Shown: piece by piece, positions 1-9,560 of the stretch
How the letters are laid out: each line of letters begins with the position of its first letter
Numbering within the stretch: the first letter of the stretch is position 1
From: Cytophagales bacterium CG12_big_fil_rev_8_21_14_0_65_40_12
GTDB taxonomy: Bacteria; Bacteroidota; Bacteroidia; Cytophagales; Cyclobacteriaceae
Direction of reading: 5' to 3'
Assembly: GCA_002786855.1 (NCBI GenBank)
Contig: PCUU01000024.1
Span: 93,812 to 157,811 of the forward strand
Length of the DNA stretch: 64,000 nucleotides
The notes under the pieces: generated by a model
Database searches by the model: none
What the model saw: only the letters and a program-made list of their open reading frames with translations
Told to the model about the DNA's origin: nothing
Made by a program: the position numbers and the translations under genes

Positions 1-404
1 AAATATGCCAGCTTTTCTTTTAGATTCAAACTTTTCAATTCATTCAGGGTCAATAAATGACTTAAAATCAGACATTTTAACTAAAATTATGATCTGCCGA
101 CCCGAAATGATACGTTCTTGATCTTATATATTTTTTATGTCATCGATTGCATGATTTTGTTTTCAACCGACACTAAGTCCCTAACTGTCAATATTGTCGG
201 GACATCGCAATTCAAAGTCCGATGAAAATCATGCATTTTAAAATCCTTCATAAAACACCCAATTGGATGAACCGTTATTCAATCCATTATTTAACTATAA
301 ATTTAGTTTAATAATCGTAAAGCGCAAATCTCAATTTATATTTCCTAATCTGCCCATAGAATCATTAGTTTTACGGCCGTCAAAACAACAGGTGAAACAA
401 AGGA
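1..404. other. intergenic region, no gene seen
   Basis: No convincing coding frame is present in this stretch. It is A+T rich and contains two mutually exclusive short stems: CCGACA (167-172) with TGTCGG (195-200), and GTCCC (177-181) with GGGAC (199-203). Their role is unknown. A purine-rich AAAGGA abuts the ATG of the next gene. The left part may belong to a gene outside the window. Confidence 0.5.
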
Positions 405-1631
405 ATGAGAGATTTATTAGAGAAATTCGAGAATAAGAAACCAGAAATAATTTTCGAATGGAATGATTCTGAAACCGAGGCTTGTGGGTGGGTAGTGATC
501 AATTCATTGCGTGGTGGAAGTGCTGGAGGAGGCACGCGCATGAGGCTCGGACTCGATAGAAATGAGGTAGAATCGCTCGCAAAGACCATGGAAATCAAAT
601 TTACTGTGAGTGGCCCACCGATTGGTGGAGCTAAGTCTGGCATTAACTTCGATCCGAGCGACCCAAGAAAAAAGGAAGTACTCAAGAGATGGTACAAAGC
701 CGTTTACCCGCTTCTCAAAAACTACTATGGTACCGGTGGCGACCTGAACATAGATGAAATTGCCGATGTTATTCCAATTACTGAGGCCTATGGACTATGG
801 CATCCGCAAGAAGGCGTAGTGAATGGGCATTATCAGGCGAACGAACCCTTGAAGATCAAACTACTGGGGCAGTTGAGAACGGGAGTTTCCAAAGTAGTTG
901 AAGACCATAATTATACTCCTTCATTAGAGCGAAAATACACGGTTGCCGATCTCATTACCGGATATGGCGTTGCAGAGTCTGTTATCCATTACTATGATAT
1001 ATGGGGTGGCTCGCTGAATACAAAGCATGCAGTAATTCAAGGTTGGGGCAATGTTGGAGCTTCTGCTGCCTATTATTTGTCCAAAGCGGGTGTAAAAATT
1101 GTTGGTATCATCGATAGAAATGGTGGTGTTATCAAGGCAGAGGGATTCAGCTTTGAAGAAGTGACGGAGCTATTCTTGAATCGAAATGGCAACCAGCTCG
1201 TTGCGGAAAATATGCTGCCATTTGCCGAGGTAAATTCCAAAATCTGGGATTTGGATGCTGAAATCTTCATTCCTGCGGCAGCATCACGATTATTAAATCA
1301 AAGTAATGTGGACCAAATGGTTGCCACCAAGCTGGAAGTAATTGCCTCAGGAGCCAATGTTCCTTTTGCCGACAAAGAAATTTTCTTTGGTCCTATTGCC
1401 CAGTTTGTAGATGAGCGCGTTTCTTTAATTCCAGACTTTATCGCCAACTGCGGTATGGCGCGTGCCTTCGCTTATTTTATGAGCGGGTTGGTGGAAATCA
1501 CAGATCAAGCTATTTTTCAGGATACTTCCCAAACCATTCGAGCAGCACTAGAAGAAGTGAGGAAGTCGAATAGTAATAAGACACATTTGGCCAATTCGGC
1601 TTTTGAGATTGCGCTCAAGAAACTAATTTGA
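405..1631 (+). CDS. Glu/Leu/Phe/Val family amino-acid dehydrogenase
   Basis: The 408-residue protein is a cytoplasmic NAD(P)-dependent amino-acid dehydrogenase that interconverts an amino acid (glutamate, or a branched or aromatic one) and its 2-oxo acid. The N-terminal catalytic domain has the glycine-rich substrate loop GGAKSGI near residue 75. The C-terminal Rossmann domain carries GWGNVG near residue 215. Length is normal for the family. The ATG at 405 directly follows AAAGGA. Substrate choice cannot be read from sequence alone; leucine/valine or glutamate are the main candidates. The gene stands alone, followed on the same strand by an antiporter gene after 109 bp. Confidence 0.88.
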   Translation: MRDLLEKFENKKPEIIFEWNDSETEACGWVVINSLRGGSAGGGTRMRLGLDRNEVESLAKTMEIKFTVSGPPIGGAKSGINFDPSDPRKKEVLKRWYKAVYPLLKNYYGTGGDLNIDEIADVIPITEAYGLWHPQEGVVNGHYQANEPLKIKLLGQLRTGVSKVVEDHNYTPSLERKYTVADLITGYGVAESVIHYYDIWGGSLNTKHAVIQGWGNVGASAAYYLSKAGVKIVGIIDRNGGVIKAEGFSFEEVTELFLNRNGNQLVAENMLPFAEVNSKIWDLDAEIFIPAAASRLLNQSNVDQMVATKLEVIASGANVPFADKEIFFGPIAQFVDERVSLIPDFIANCGMARAFAYFMSGLVEITDQAIFQDTSQTIRAALEEVRKSNSNKTHLANSAFEIALKKLI

Positions 1632-1740
1632 TTTAGAGTTAACATTGCATTTAGCACTATTTCATATCTTGACCCAAATTCGCAGTACTTATTTGTATTG
1701 TCAATTCAGAAGCCTATTTTAGCGAGACACAGCAACCTTA

Positions 1741-3228
1741 ATGAAAAAGACTATCCTAATTGTATTATGCCTTTTCGCAATGGTATTCACTGCCACTTCG
1801 AAGCCTTTACACAGGGTTAGCAGTACTCTTCTTTTGGTTGAACAACACGATGAGCCAGCGCAAGCACAAGATGATCATCACACCGAAACAGGCACTGAAG
1901 AGCATACTTCTCCTCCAGGTTGGTCCGTAATTCCTTTCGTTCTATTGCTAGTGATGATTGCTACAGGACCTCTGTTTTATGAGCATTTTTGGCACAAGAA
2001 CTATCCAATCGTTGCTGTATCATTGGCTTCTGTAGTGGTACTATATTACCTCTTCGGGATTGGGGACGTCAATCACCCTGTTCATGCATTAGCAGAATAC
2101 ATTCAATTTATAGCGTTACTTTCTTCATTATATATTGCCTCTGGTGGTATTATGATCAATGTGGATAAGAAAGCCACACCCATCACCAATGTTGGCTTGT
2201 TGATCATTGGTGCAATAATCTCCAATCTTATAGGAACTACCGGGGCATCAATGCTTTTGGTACGCCCGTTCATTCGATTGAACAAAGGAAGGATTCAGCC
2301 CTACCATATTATTTTCTTCATTTTTATGGTAAGCAATATTGGTGGTGCACTTACTCCAATTGGCGACCCCCCTCTGTTTTTGGGTTTTCTGAAAGGAGTG
2401 CCTTTTACCTGGACCATTGCACATAACTTTCTGCCTTGGGCCACTGCCTTGGGAATATTGGCGGTTCTCTTTTATATTTTCGATAAAAGGAACACTGATG
2501 AAGACCCAGACGAAGTGCCAGATTATACCAACAAGACCACTATTTTGGGCGCCAGAAACTTCTTTTGGTTGGCGGTAATCATTGGCTCTGTTTTCTTGGA
2601 CCCGAATGTTATTGAAGGCGTTCCTGCCATTCACTATCATGGTCAAAAATTTTCCTTTTTAAGGGAGCTGATCATGTTCTCTGTCGGCTTCTTCTCTTAT
2701 AGGTTCGCTGACAAACGAGCAATCAAAGGCAATGAGTTTAATTTTGAACCCATACGTGAGGTAGCATTTATTTTCGTGGGGATTTTTGGTACCATGATGC
2801 CCGCTCTCGCACTGGTAAGTGAATTTGCCCAATCAGAAACTGGGGTTGCTCTAATTAGTCCCAACACTTTGTATTGGGGCACTGGTGTTCTATCAGGTTT
2901 CTTGGACAACGCGCCTACCTATTTAAACTTCTTGGCAGCTGCCTTGGCTTCGCAAGGAGGGGATATTAATGTGATTGCCGATGTTCAGAACTACGCCAAC
3001 GGTGGAGTTTATGAAGATTCAATCATCAATTTAATTGCAATCGCTGTGGGAGCCGTGTTCTTTGGCGCAATGACCTACATTGGTAATGGCCCCAATTTTA
3101 TGGTGAAGTCAATCGCTGAACAAACCGGTATCCATATGCCTTCTTTCTTTGGCTATATTCTTAGATATTCCATCCCGATATTGCTTCCGATCTTCTTTGT
3201 GATTTGGATTCTTTTCTTCTTGATTTAG
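1741..3228 (+). CDS. NhaD-type sodium:proton antiporter
   Basis: This 495-residue polytopic inner-membrane protein belongs to the ion transporter superfamily that includes NhaD, ArsB and citrate carriers. An N-terminal hydrophobic leader is followed by a His/Glu-rich hydrophilic stretch (about residues 33-58) and then roughly a dozen hydrophobic segments. The re-entrant-loop signature GGALTPIGDPP lies near residue 205, and a second half-repeat has FLDNAPTYLNF near residue 385; both are typical of NhaD. The likely role is Na+/H+ exchange, consistent with a marine lifestyle. The family is clear; ion specificity is inferred. Confidence 0.85.
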   Translation: MKKTILIVLCLFAMVFTATSKPLHRVSSTLLLVEQHDEPAQAQDDHHTETGTEEHTSPPGWSVIPFVLLLVMIATGPLFYEHFWHKNYPIVAVSLASVVVLYYLFGIGDVNHPVHALAEYIQFIALLSSLYIASGGIMINVDKKATPITNVGLLIIGAIISNLIGTTGASMLLVRPFIRLNKGRIQPYHIIFFIFMVSNIGGALTPIGDPPLFLGFLKGVPFTWTIAHNFLPWATALGILAVLFYIFDKRNTDEDPDEVPDYTNKTTILGARNFFWLAVIIGSVFLDPNVIEGVPAIHYHGQKFSFLRELIMFSVGFFSYRFADKRAIKGNEFNFEPIREVAFIFVGIFGTMMPALALVSEFAQSETGVALISPNTLYWGTGVLSGFLDNAPTYLNFLAAALASQGGDINVIADVQNYANGGVYEDSIINLIAIAVGAVFFGAMTYIGNGPNFMVKSIAEQTGIHMPSFFGYILRYSIPILLPIFFVIWILFFLI

Positions 3229-3300
3229 TAGCGACAAACTTTTAGATGATTCATTCCGTTGGGGATTCAACAAAAGTTGGTTAAATTAATCATTTAGAGA

Positions 3301-3528
3301 ATGCCCATGAATAGCCTATACTTTGATCTGGTGCTTAGCGGTCTTACCTATGTCATCTTGACCTACTTGTCCTTTATGCTAATGAAGAAAAGAAAATCAA
3401 GGATTGACAATGATGACGATGGAGGGATTGGCTTGGTCTCAGGCACCCCAAAAATTGACCTGCCACCAGGGGTAGTTTGGTCCGATAGTCCAAGAACTTT
3501 TAAAGATCACCCTCAGGAGGTCTTTTGA
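3301..3528 (+). CDS. small single-span membrane protein, unknown function
   Basis: The 75-residue product has one hydrophobic segment (about residues 7-27), a basic KKRKSR stop-transfer cluster, an Asp-rich stretch and a Pro-rich tail. This order suggests a membrane anchor with a cytoplasmic tail. No family is recognised with certainty. It ends inside the 3' end of the convergent fur-like gene, overlapping by 16 bp. The membrane-protein pattern and start position support a real gene, but there is no motif to confirm it. Confidence 0.55.
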   Translation: MPMNSLYFDLVLSGLTYVILTYLSFMLMKKRKSRIDNDDDGGIGLVSGTPKIDLPPGVVWSDSPRTFKDHPQEVF

Positions 3529-3950
3529 ATTCCATTCTTACACTTGTCGCAAATTCCTGTTATTAGAAAGTTACTCTCCTCCGCAGTGAACCCACGCGGA
3601 AGTTTCACCGATGGAATTTCTACATGCTCCAAACAAATGGTTTGTTCGCATTCATTACACTTAAAATGAATATGGTTATGCTGATGGTCTCCATCAGAAC
3701 ATTCATCGGCACAAAGTGCATATCGAATGCCTCCTTTATCATCGAGGATCTTATGAATCATTCCACGGTCGAGGAAAGATTTTAGGGTTCGATAAATAGT
3801 CACCCGGTCGTATTTACCATCCACAGCAGACTCAATATCGGCATGAGAAATCGCGATATTATTATTCAAAAAGACCTCAATAACATCGGCTCTCCCTTGA
3901 GTGAGTCTTAAATCATGATCCTTCAATAATGTCTTTACGTGTGCCTCCAC
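3513..3950 (-). CDS. Fur family metal-responsive transcriptional regulator
   Basis: The 145-residue protein has the Fur layout. An N-terminal winged helix contains LRLTQGRADVIEVF and DRVTIYRTLKSF (about residues 14-60). A His-rich metal site DGDHQHNHIHF follows (about 87-96), then structural zinc cysteine pairs C98/C101 and C134/C137. It represses genes when loaded with a divalent metal or after peroxide sensing. Whether it is Fur, Zur or PerR cannot be decided here. A DUF6787-like gene lies 63 bp upstream on the same strand and is probably co-transcribed. Confidence 0.88.
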   Translation of the reverse strand: MEAHVKTLLKDHDLRLTQGRADVIEVFLNNNIAISHADIESAVDGKYDRVTIYRTLKSFLDRGMIHKILDDKGGIRYALCADECSDGDHQHNHIHFKCNECEQTICLEHVEIPSVKLPRGFTAEESNFLITGICDKCKNGIQKTS

Positions 3951-4013
3951 TTTTCAAAGATAATTAATCATTTCCTATAATGACCATGAGATACTTCGGG
4001 TTCCCCAAAGCCG

Positions 4014-4337
4014 TTAATTACTTCCCTTTCGTCTGAAAATCTTGGTTAAAGAGTTAAATATCTTCTTTTGCCATTTCCAAAAAAAATCAAATTGCCCGAG
4101 GAGCGTTCCATAGACCATTAACAAAATCTGGTACAATGGAAACACAAGAAGAATGTAAAGCAGCGCTCCCTTCATCCCAACGATCTCCTGTATTCCGAAA
4201 AGTTTGAAAACAAACGGTTTTAAAAAAACCACGGAACTTCCTGTAAGCGTGAATACAATAAGCACCAGCACCACTTGCGTAATGGATTTTAAGTGCCATC
4301 GCTCTTGCATTTTCACTAAAAATTTATTGTCTGCCAA
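4014..4337 (-). CDS. DUF6787-like small membrane protein
   Basis: The 107-residue protein has an N-terminal LVKMQERWHLKS motif followed by two or three hydrophobic segments (about residues 19-42 and 58-84) and a basic C-terminus. This pattern matches what I recall of the Bacteroidota family DUF6787. Function is unknown and an inner-membrane location is inferred. It lies 63 bp upstream of the Fur-family gene, which makes a two-gene transcript likely. Confidence 0.65.
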   Translation of the reverse strand: MADNKFLVKMQERWHLKSITQVVLVLIVFTLTGSSVVFLKPFVFKLFGIQEIVGMKGALLYILLVFPLYQILLMVYGTLLGQFDFFWKWQKKIFNSLTKIFRRKGSN

Positions 4338-4485
4338 AATTGATAAGGGTTGTAAATGGGGACGAAGTTATACATGTTGATTCGAAAGCCCAACTTTCGC
4401 GAAATTCTGACTTAAAAAAACTTCATATGCATAGACTTGAGCTGATTATTTCAATAAATTACATGTCTAACTAATATGTTCGATC

Positions 4486-5412
4486 ATGCACGATTTAAGC
4501 AAGTTCCAAAGAATGATGGTTTGTCTGGACCTGACTGAAATGGACAAGCATCTGATTCAATATGCCTCCATGGTAGCGAGCGTTTTTGAGATTAATTCGG
4601 TCTATTTTTACCATGTGACAGAATCCTTTGAGCTTCCTCCAGAAATTCAAGAAAAGTACCCTGACTTGGTTGCTCCTCTAGACGAAACTCTCGTGCATGA
4701 AATAAAGGGTAAGCTTGAGCAAGACTTCGTCAAGCCCGAAAGCTGTGATGTACATGTGCTGGTTTCTACAGGAAACAAAACTGATGAGGTACTCAAAATG
4801 GCCAAAATCAAAGTGGTGGATTTAATGCTTTTAGGACGAAAAAAGACTTTCAGTGGCACTGGCCTCAATTCAAGAAAGATCGCCAAGAGCGCTCCATCTT
4901 CTGTCATTTTTGTGCCCGAAAAACCTCCGATGGAGTTGAAAAAAATAATGGTGGCCGTTGATTTTTCCAACCACTCGCGCATGGCCTTCGAAATTGGAAT
5001 GGCACTGCAACGAAAAACTGGAGCCATTTTGCTAAGTAACAACGTTTATAAAGTGCCCAATGGCTATTACAAATCCGGAAAAACTTACGAGGAATTTGCC
5101 GAGATTATGCTAGAGAATACAAGGCGCGATTGCGAAAAGTTTTTCAAAAAAATTAATCTCGAAGGCATAACCTATGACCATACCTATGCCTTAGATGACG
5201 ACCCTCATCCCGCTGATAAAATCTATCGGACAGGTTCTGAAAATGGTGTGGATATAATTGTGCTTGGTTCGAAAGGAAGAACGAGTGCGGCCGCGTTTTT
5301 AATCGGTAGTGTGGCTGAAAAACTTGTTATGGAAAGTGGTGATATTCCGTTGTTCTTGGTCAAAGAAGGCAAGGAGAATGTTGGTTTACTTGAAGCACTT
5401 TTCAGGCTCTAG
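4486..5412 (+). CDS. tandem-domain universal stress protein
   Basis: The 308-residue cytoplasmic protein contains two UspA domains (about residues 8-145 and 150-295). The second ends with the nucleotide-binding signature VLGSKGRTSAAAFLIGSVAE. The first has a degenerate version, LLGRKKTFSGTGLNSRKIA. Members bind ATP/AMP and act in stress survival. The ATG at 4486 is preferred over an ATG 12 bp upstream, which is out of frame. The stop codon abuts the convergent lipoprotein gene with no spacer. Confidence 0.85.
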   Translation: MHDLSKFQRMMVCLDLTEMDKHLIQYASMVASVFEINSVYFYHVTESFELPPEIQEKYPDLVAPLDETLVHEIKGKLEQDFVKPESCDVHVLVSTGNKTDEVLKMAKIKVVDLMLLGRKKTFSGTGLNSRKIAKSAPSSVIFVPEKPPMELKKIMVAVDFSNHSRMAFEIGMALQRKTGAILLSNNVYKVPNGYYKSGKTYEEFAEIMLENTRRDCEKFFKKINLEGITYDHTYALDDDPHPADKIYRTGSENGVDIIVLGSKGRTSAAAFLIGSVAEKLVMESGDIPLFLVKEGKENVGLLEALFRL

Positions 5413-5994
5413 TTAATTTCCAATAACTGCTTTTAAACTATAGCTCAAATCGCTTTTCAAGAGCATGTCTTGATTTCCTATTATCGAGAAGCTTGAAATT
5501 CTGTTCATGCCAGCGTCAAAGCTAAAATTTAGATTGAGTTCTTTATCGAATTCATAAACGGTATTATTCTCTCTTGAGAGAATTCGAATATTTGTGAGTT
5601 GTTCATTAAGGTAGTTGTATTCGATTAATCGGACTGTGGCTTTTTGTCCTTTAGCTTCATCAATTATTTTCTTTTGGTTTTCGCCAAGAGGAAATTCTTC
5701 AGTTACATAGGCCGTTTCTAAGCCCAGCTTATTGATATCAGCCTGATAAAATAAGGCCAATTGTGCCTTCCATTGACTGGCCGAATCCAACTCAATGCTG
5801 ATCGTCTCCGTTTCACCATTAACGGTGAGCATCTTAGTAAAACTTGGTTTCTCTTTGGCCAAGAGCTCCGCTTGCTGATCTAATAATTCCACAAGATCAA
5901 AATAAATCCCAGTTCTAATCGGCTCAGATTTTTGACCTTCATCGCATCCCCACAATGCAATCACAACAAATAAGAATAGGTATTTCAATTTCAT
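5413..5994 (-). CDS. predicted lipoprotein coupled to gpmI
   Basis: The 193-residue product begins with a signal peptide and a lipobox ending at Cys17 (ALWGC). The rest is a soluble domain of unknown fold, with no recognised family. Its ATG overlaps the gpmI stop codon by four bases (ATGA), so it is probably translated by coupling with gpmI. Known GpmI function gives no reason for a lipoprotein partner, so any link is only positional. Confidence 0.7.
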   Translation of the reverse strand: MKLKYLFLFVVIALWGCDEGQKSEPIRTGIYFDLVELLDQQAELLAKEKPSFTKMLTVNGETETISIELDSASQWKAQLALFYQADINKLGLETAYVTEEFPLGENQKKIIDEAKGQKATVRLIEYNYLNEQLTNIRILSRENNTVYEFDKELNLNFSFDAGMNRISSFSIIGNQDMLLKSDLSYSLKAVIGN

Positions 5995-7508
5995 ATAAGA
6001 ATGTTTCCTGTCATTTCCGCTGGTCTTTCAACACCCATTAATTGAAGAATGGTTGGGGCCAAATCGCCTAATTTACCATCTTTCATTTGAGGTCGCAGCT
6101 CATTGTCAACGAGAATACAAGGCACCAAGTTCGTAGTATGTGCAGTATTTGGGCTTCCATCAGGATTAATCATAATATCGGAATTGCCATGATCCGCTAT
6201 TACTATCGTGGTATACCCGTTTTTAAGCGCTGCTGCAATCACAGTTTCAGCACAAGCATCTACTGTTTCACAAGCCTTAACCGCAGCTTCGAAAACACCG
6301 GTATGACCGACCATATCTGGATTGGCAAAGTTCAGGCACACAAAATCAACCTCCTGTTTATCCAATTCCTTTACAATGGCCTCTTTTATGTCGTTTGCAC
6401 TCATCTCTGGTTGCAAATCGTAAGTGGCTACCTTTGGAGATGGGCAGAGAATTCTAGTTTCGCCTTCAAAAACTGTTTCCCTACCTCCACTAAAGAAGAA
6501 GGTCACATGTGGATATTTCTCTGTTTCGGCTATTCTGATCTGCTTTTTGCCTGCATCGGCCAGTACTTCACCGAGTGTATTCTTAAGGTTATCCTTATCG
6601 AACATTACATGAACACCCTTGAAAGAATCATCATAGTTGGTCATGGTGACATAGTACAGATCTAAGGCATTCATATTTTGCTCCGGGAAGTCCTTTTGAG
6701 TTAAAGCTTGCGTAATTTCTCTTCCTCTGTCTGTCCTAAAGTTGAAGCAAAGCACTACATCTTCTTCCTCAATATTGCCAATTGGCTTACCGTTATTGGC
6801 ATGGATAATTGGTTGAATAAATTCATCGGTAACACCAGCAGCATAAGATTTCTTGATGCTTTCTTGGATATTTTCAGTGGCCTCTCCAACACCATTTACC
6901 ATGGCGTCATAGGCCAATTTTACCCTTTCCCAACGGTTATCACGGTCCATGGCAAAGTACCTTCCAACTACGGAAGCTACTGTTCCTGTAGTTTTGGCCA
7001 TGTGGGCTTCTAAATCCGCCATATAAGCACTTCCTCCTTTTGGATCCGTATCTCGCCCATCCATAAAGGCATGGACAAACACCTCTTTAAGCCCGTTTTC
7101 ATGGGCAATCGTCAATAAACCTTTTAAATGATCGATGTGAGAATGTACACCACCATCTGAAAGTAATCCAATGAAATGGACTTTCTTGTCATTTGATTTA
7201 GCATAAGAAATGGCGTCTTTCAAAGTCTCATTTTCAGCCAAAGTACCTTCTTCAACGGCTTTATTCACTTTGACTAAATCTTGATAAACGACTCTTCCTG
7301 CACCAATATTCATATGGCCCACTTCAGAATTACCCATCTGCCCTACTGGCAAACCAACCGCCAAACCCGAGGCTTCAAGTTTACTATGAGCATAGTTTTT
7401 ATACAGAGAATCTACAAAAGGTGTTTTGGCATGATCAATTGCTGAAACCGCTGAATTGGTGCCAATTCCCCAACCATCTAGGATCATTAAGAGTACGCGT
7501 TTTTCCAT
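5991..7508 (-). CDS. gpmI: 2,3-bisphosphoglycerate-independent phosphoglycerate mutase
   Basis: The 505-residue enzyme interconverts 3- and 2-phosphoglycerate in glycolysis, using two Mn ions and a phosphoserine intermediate. The alkaline-phosphatase-like domain starts with LMILDGWGIG. The catalytic serine is Ser61 in GNSEVGH. The inserted phosphotransferase domain includes HAFMDGRDTDP, and the C-terminal metal site contains IADHGNSD. Full family length is about 510 residues, so the gene is intact. It is followed by an overlapping lipoprotein gene. Confidence 0.96.
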   Translation of the reverse strand: MEKRVLLMILDGWGIGTNSAVSAIDHAKTPFVDSLYKNYAHSKLEASGLAVGLPVGQMGNSEVGHMNIGAGRVVYQDLVKVNKAVEEGTLAENETLKDAISYAKSNDKKVHFIGLLSDGGVHSHIDHLKGLLTIAHENGLKEVFVHAFMDGRDTDPKGGSAYMADLEAHMAKTTGTVASVVGRYFAMDRDNRWERVKLAYDAMVNGVGEATENIQESIKKSYAAGVTDEFIQPIIHANNGKPIGNIEEEDVVLCFNFRTDRGREITQALTQKDFPEQNMNALDLYYVTMTNYDDSFKGVHVMFDKDNLKNTLGEVLADAGKKQIRIAETEKYPHVTFFFSGGRETVFEGETRILCPSPKVATYDLQPEMSANDIKEAIVKELDKQEVDFVCLNFANPDMVGHTGVFEAAVKACETVDACAETVIAAALKNGYTTIVIADHGNSDIMINPDGSPNTAHTTNLVPCILVDNELRPQMKDGKLGDLAPTILQLMGVERPAEMTGNILI

Positions 7509-7638
7509 AGGGCAAATATATTATATTCTCTCTGGGTTTGTAAGTCTTTATCGATTGTCTTAATTTGGATGAGAACTTGCTGAATGGAAATAATAACTGG
7601 CATTGTTTTCGTTATGGTCAGCAGCTAAGTCGTTCAAA

Positions 7639-8052
7639 ATGAGGTATCAAAACTTAAGTAGGTCTTTAACTTTTCTTTGTTTGTTGGCCATAGGCTTTTA
7701 CAGCTTTGCTCAAACAAATGAAGAAATAATTATAAATAACGTTCAGGAGGCCTTAAAGTCTTCGAGTTCGCGGGAGCTGGCCAAGTACCTAAGCGACCGA
7801 GTTGAAATTAAGTTAGAGAACGAGAAAAAAGACTACAGTGCCAACCAAGCCGAAATAGTTTTAAAGCAATTCTTTCAGCAGCATCCTGCTAGTGAAACTG
7901 AGTTTATCCATGAAGGCAATTCGGCAGGTGGGATTATTTACGCCATTGGCTCTTACACTTCTGGTAATCAGAAATACAGAGTAGTGGTGCGCGCTAAGAA
8001 ATACGAAGATCAGTACAAAATCTACCGATTAGAATTTACTGAAGACCGTTAA
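7639..8052 (+). CDS. DUF4783 exported protein
   Basis: The 137-residue product has an N-terminal signal peptide (about residues 1-24, ending SFAQ) and a small NTF2-like alpha+beta domain characteristic of DUF4783. The ATG at 7639 is chosen because the longer frame begins with a TTG at 7603 and would place a hydrophilic extension in front of the signal peptide. It sits 30 bp upstream of nadC on the same strand, an arrangement I recall from other Bacteroidota. Function is unknown. Confidence 0.8.
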   Translation: MRYQNLSRSLTFLCLLAIGFYSFAQTNEEIIINNVQEALKSSSSRELAKYLSDRVEIKLENEKKDYSANQAEIVLKQFFQQHPASETEFIHEGNSAGGIIYAIGSYTSGNQKYRVVVRAKKYEDQYKIYRLEFTEDR

Positions 8053-8082
8053 GCAAGCCAATCTATTTGTTAATTTTGGTCT

Positions 8083-8943
8083 ATGTGGCCAAAATACATC
8101 AACGAAGACTCTCTCGATCAATTTATTAATTCAGCATTAGCCGAAGATATTGGCGATGGTGATCACTCCTCACTTGCTTCTATACCAGAAGACGCAAAAA
8201 ATGGCGCTTTCCTTTTGATGAAGGATAGCGGTATCATCGCTGGTATTGACCTTGCAAAAGTCATCTTCAAAAAACTAGATCCAAATATTGAAATTGAAGC
8301 CTTGGTCGAAGATGGTGAGCCTGTTCTTCGAGGTGACATCATTATGAAGCTTCATGGCAATTCAAGAGCAATTTTAGCTGGCGAACGCCTCATGCTCAAT
8401 TGTATGCAACGCATGAGCGGGATTGCCACTTATACCAACAAATTGGCTAAGCTTATTTCACACACCAAAACCAAACTTTTAGATACGCGAAAGACGACTC
8501 CTAATTTTCGCTTGATGGAAAAATGGGCAGTACAAATCGGTGGAGGAGTAAATCATAGATTCGGTCTTTTTGATATGATTATGTTGAAAGATAATCACAA
8601 TGACTTTGCTGGAGGTATTACTCAAGCGGTTTCAGCAACCCAGGAATATTTAGCAGCAACAGGCAGGGATTTAAAAATTGAAGTTGAAACTAGGAATTTG
8701 GATGAAGTTAAAGAAGTATTGAGCTTACCAGGAGTGCATAGAATCATGCTCGACAACATGAGCCCAAAGTTGATGAGGGAAGCACTGGCACTGATCCAAG
8801 GCCGTTTAGAAACAGAAGCTTCCGGTGGCATTAGCGAAACAACCATTCAGGCCGTGGCCGAGACTGGTGTAGACTTTATTTCCGTTGGAGCATTGACCCA
8901 CTCTGCCAAGAGTTTGGACATTAGTCTTAAAGCCGAAAATTAA
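8083..8943 (+). CDS. nadC: nicotinate-nucleotide pyrophosphorylase (carboxylating)
   Basis: The 286-residue enzyme converts quinolinate and PRPP to nicotinate mononucleotide, CO2 and pyrophosphate in de novo NAD synthesis. Diagnostic motifs are LAEDIGDGDHS at the N-terminus, ERLMLNCMQRMSGIAT, LLDTRKTTPNFR, the Lys/His pair in MLKDNHNDF, and a C-terminal EASGGI phosphate-binding loop. Length fits the family. It probably shares a transcript with the upstream DUF4783 gene. Confidence 0.96.
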   Translation: MWPKYINEDSLDQFINSALAEDIGDGDHSSLASIPEDAKNGAFLLMKDSGIIAGIDLAKVIFKKLDPNIEIEALVEDGEPVLRGDIIMKLHGNSRAILAGERLMLNCMQRMSGIATYTNKLAKLISHTKTKLLDTRKTTPNFRLMEKWAVQIGGGVNHRFGLFDMIMLKDNHNDFAGGITQAVSATQEYLAATGRDLKIEVETRNLDEVKEVLSLPGVHRIMLDNMSPKLMREALALIQGRLETEASGGISETTIQAVAETGVDFISVGALTHSAKSLDISLKAEN

Positions 8944-8944
8944 T

Positions 8945-9040
8945 TTGAAACGCGACAAACGCAATTTTTTAGTCTTAATGATTGAAGCCTTGGTTTTGAT
9001 CCTTATGTTTGTGTTCCTTTTTCGACACTGTGTTAGTTAG
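8945..9040 (+). CDS. possible tiny membrane peptide
   Basis: A 31-codon frame beginning with TTG one base after the nadC stop encodes a basic head (KRDKRN) followed by a strongly hydrophobic stretch of about 18 residues. An internal ATG at 8978 would give a 20-residue hydrophobic peptide. The charge-then-hydrophobic layout is suggestive of a small membrane protein, but there is no conserved motif. Confidence 0.25.
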   Translation: MKRDKRNFLVLMIEALVLILMFVFLFRHCVS

Positions 9041-9055
9041 CAGGGATTTTTAATC

Positions 9056-9535
9056 ATGATTGTAAAGACAAAAAAATACGCTTTAGATAAAAAAGCCTAC
9101 ATACGCGCTGGAATGCGCAATATTTTAAAAGAACAATGGTGGGTAGTATTGATAGCCGTTGCTATTTCTTCGATGACCTTTGTAATCCCATCCAACTGGT
9201 GGTGGATTGGTGCCATGATCGCCTTCGTGCTTTACATACTTTTTTGGTTGATTCAATTTACTGGGGTTACTCAATTAGAGCAAAGCAAAATGCTCTTCGA
9301 AAAACTCTCCTACGAGATTGACAGCCGACAAATCTTAATCAAGCTGAATTCCAAACAAGGAATGCCCATGAAATGGGAGCAAATCAAAACCGCTTGGGTA
9401 GATAAAAAGCAATTTGTTTTGGTGGTGAACAAGGCGCAAATGATGCTCTTTCCTTTTGGTGTTTTCAAAACAGAAAACGAAATCAAATTCGTGGAAACCA
9501 TCATGAAGAGAAAAGGCTTACTCAAAGAGAAATAA
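9056..9535 (+). CDS. YcxB-like membrane protein
   Basis: The 159-residue protein has two closely spaced transmembrane segments (about residues 27-46 and 50-70) followed by a C-terminal domain with the pattern YEIDSRQILIKLNS...WEQIKTAWVDKKQFVLVVNK. This resembles the YcxB C-terminal domain. Function is unknown. A strong rho-independent terminator follows 25 bp after the stop codon, so this gene probably ends the nadC transcript. Confidence 0.72.
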   Translation: MIVKTKKYALDKKAYIRAGMRNILKEQWWVVLIAVAISSMTFVIPSNWWWIGAMIAFVLYILFWLIQFTGVTQLEQSKMLFEKLSYEIDSRQILIKLNSKQGMPMKWEQIKTAWVDKKQFVLVVNKAQMMLFPFGVFKTENEIKFVETIMKRKGLLKEK

Positions 9536-9560
9536 AATATTCAAATTGAAAATTTACTGA

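Noticed and set aside
1..404. Riboswitch in front of the dehydrogenase
   Set aside because: Only short competing stems were seen, and they match no riboswitch I know.
2248..2646. 132-codon minus-strand frame
   Set aside because: It lies opposite the NhaD-type antiporter and is the reverse of membrane-segment codons.
6087..6665. 192-codon open frame on the plus strand
   Set aside because: It is antisense to the intact gpmI gene, and its peptide has no signal or domain.
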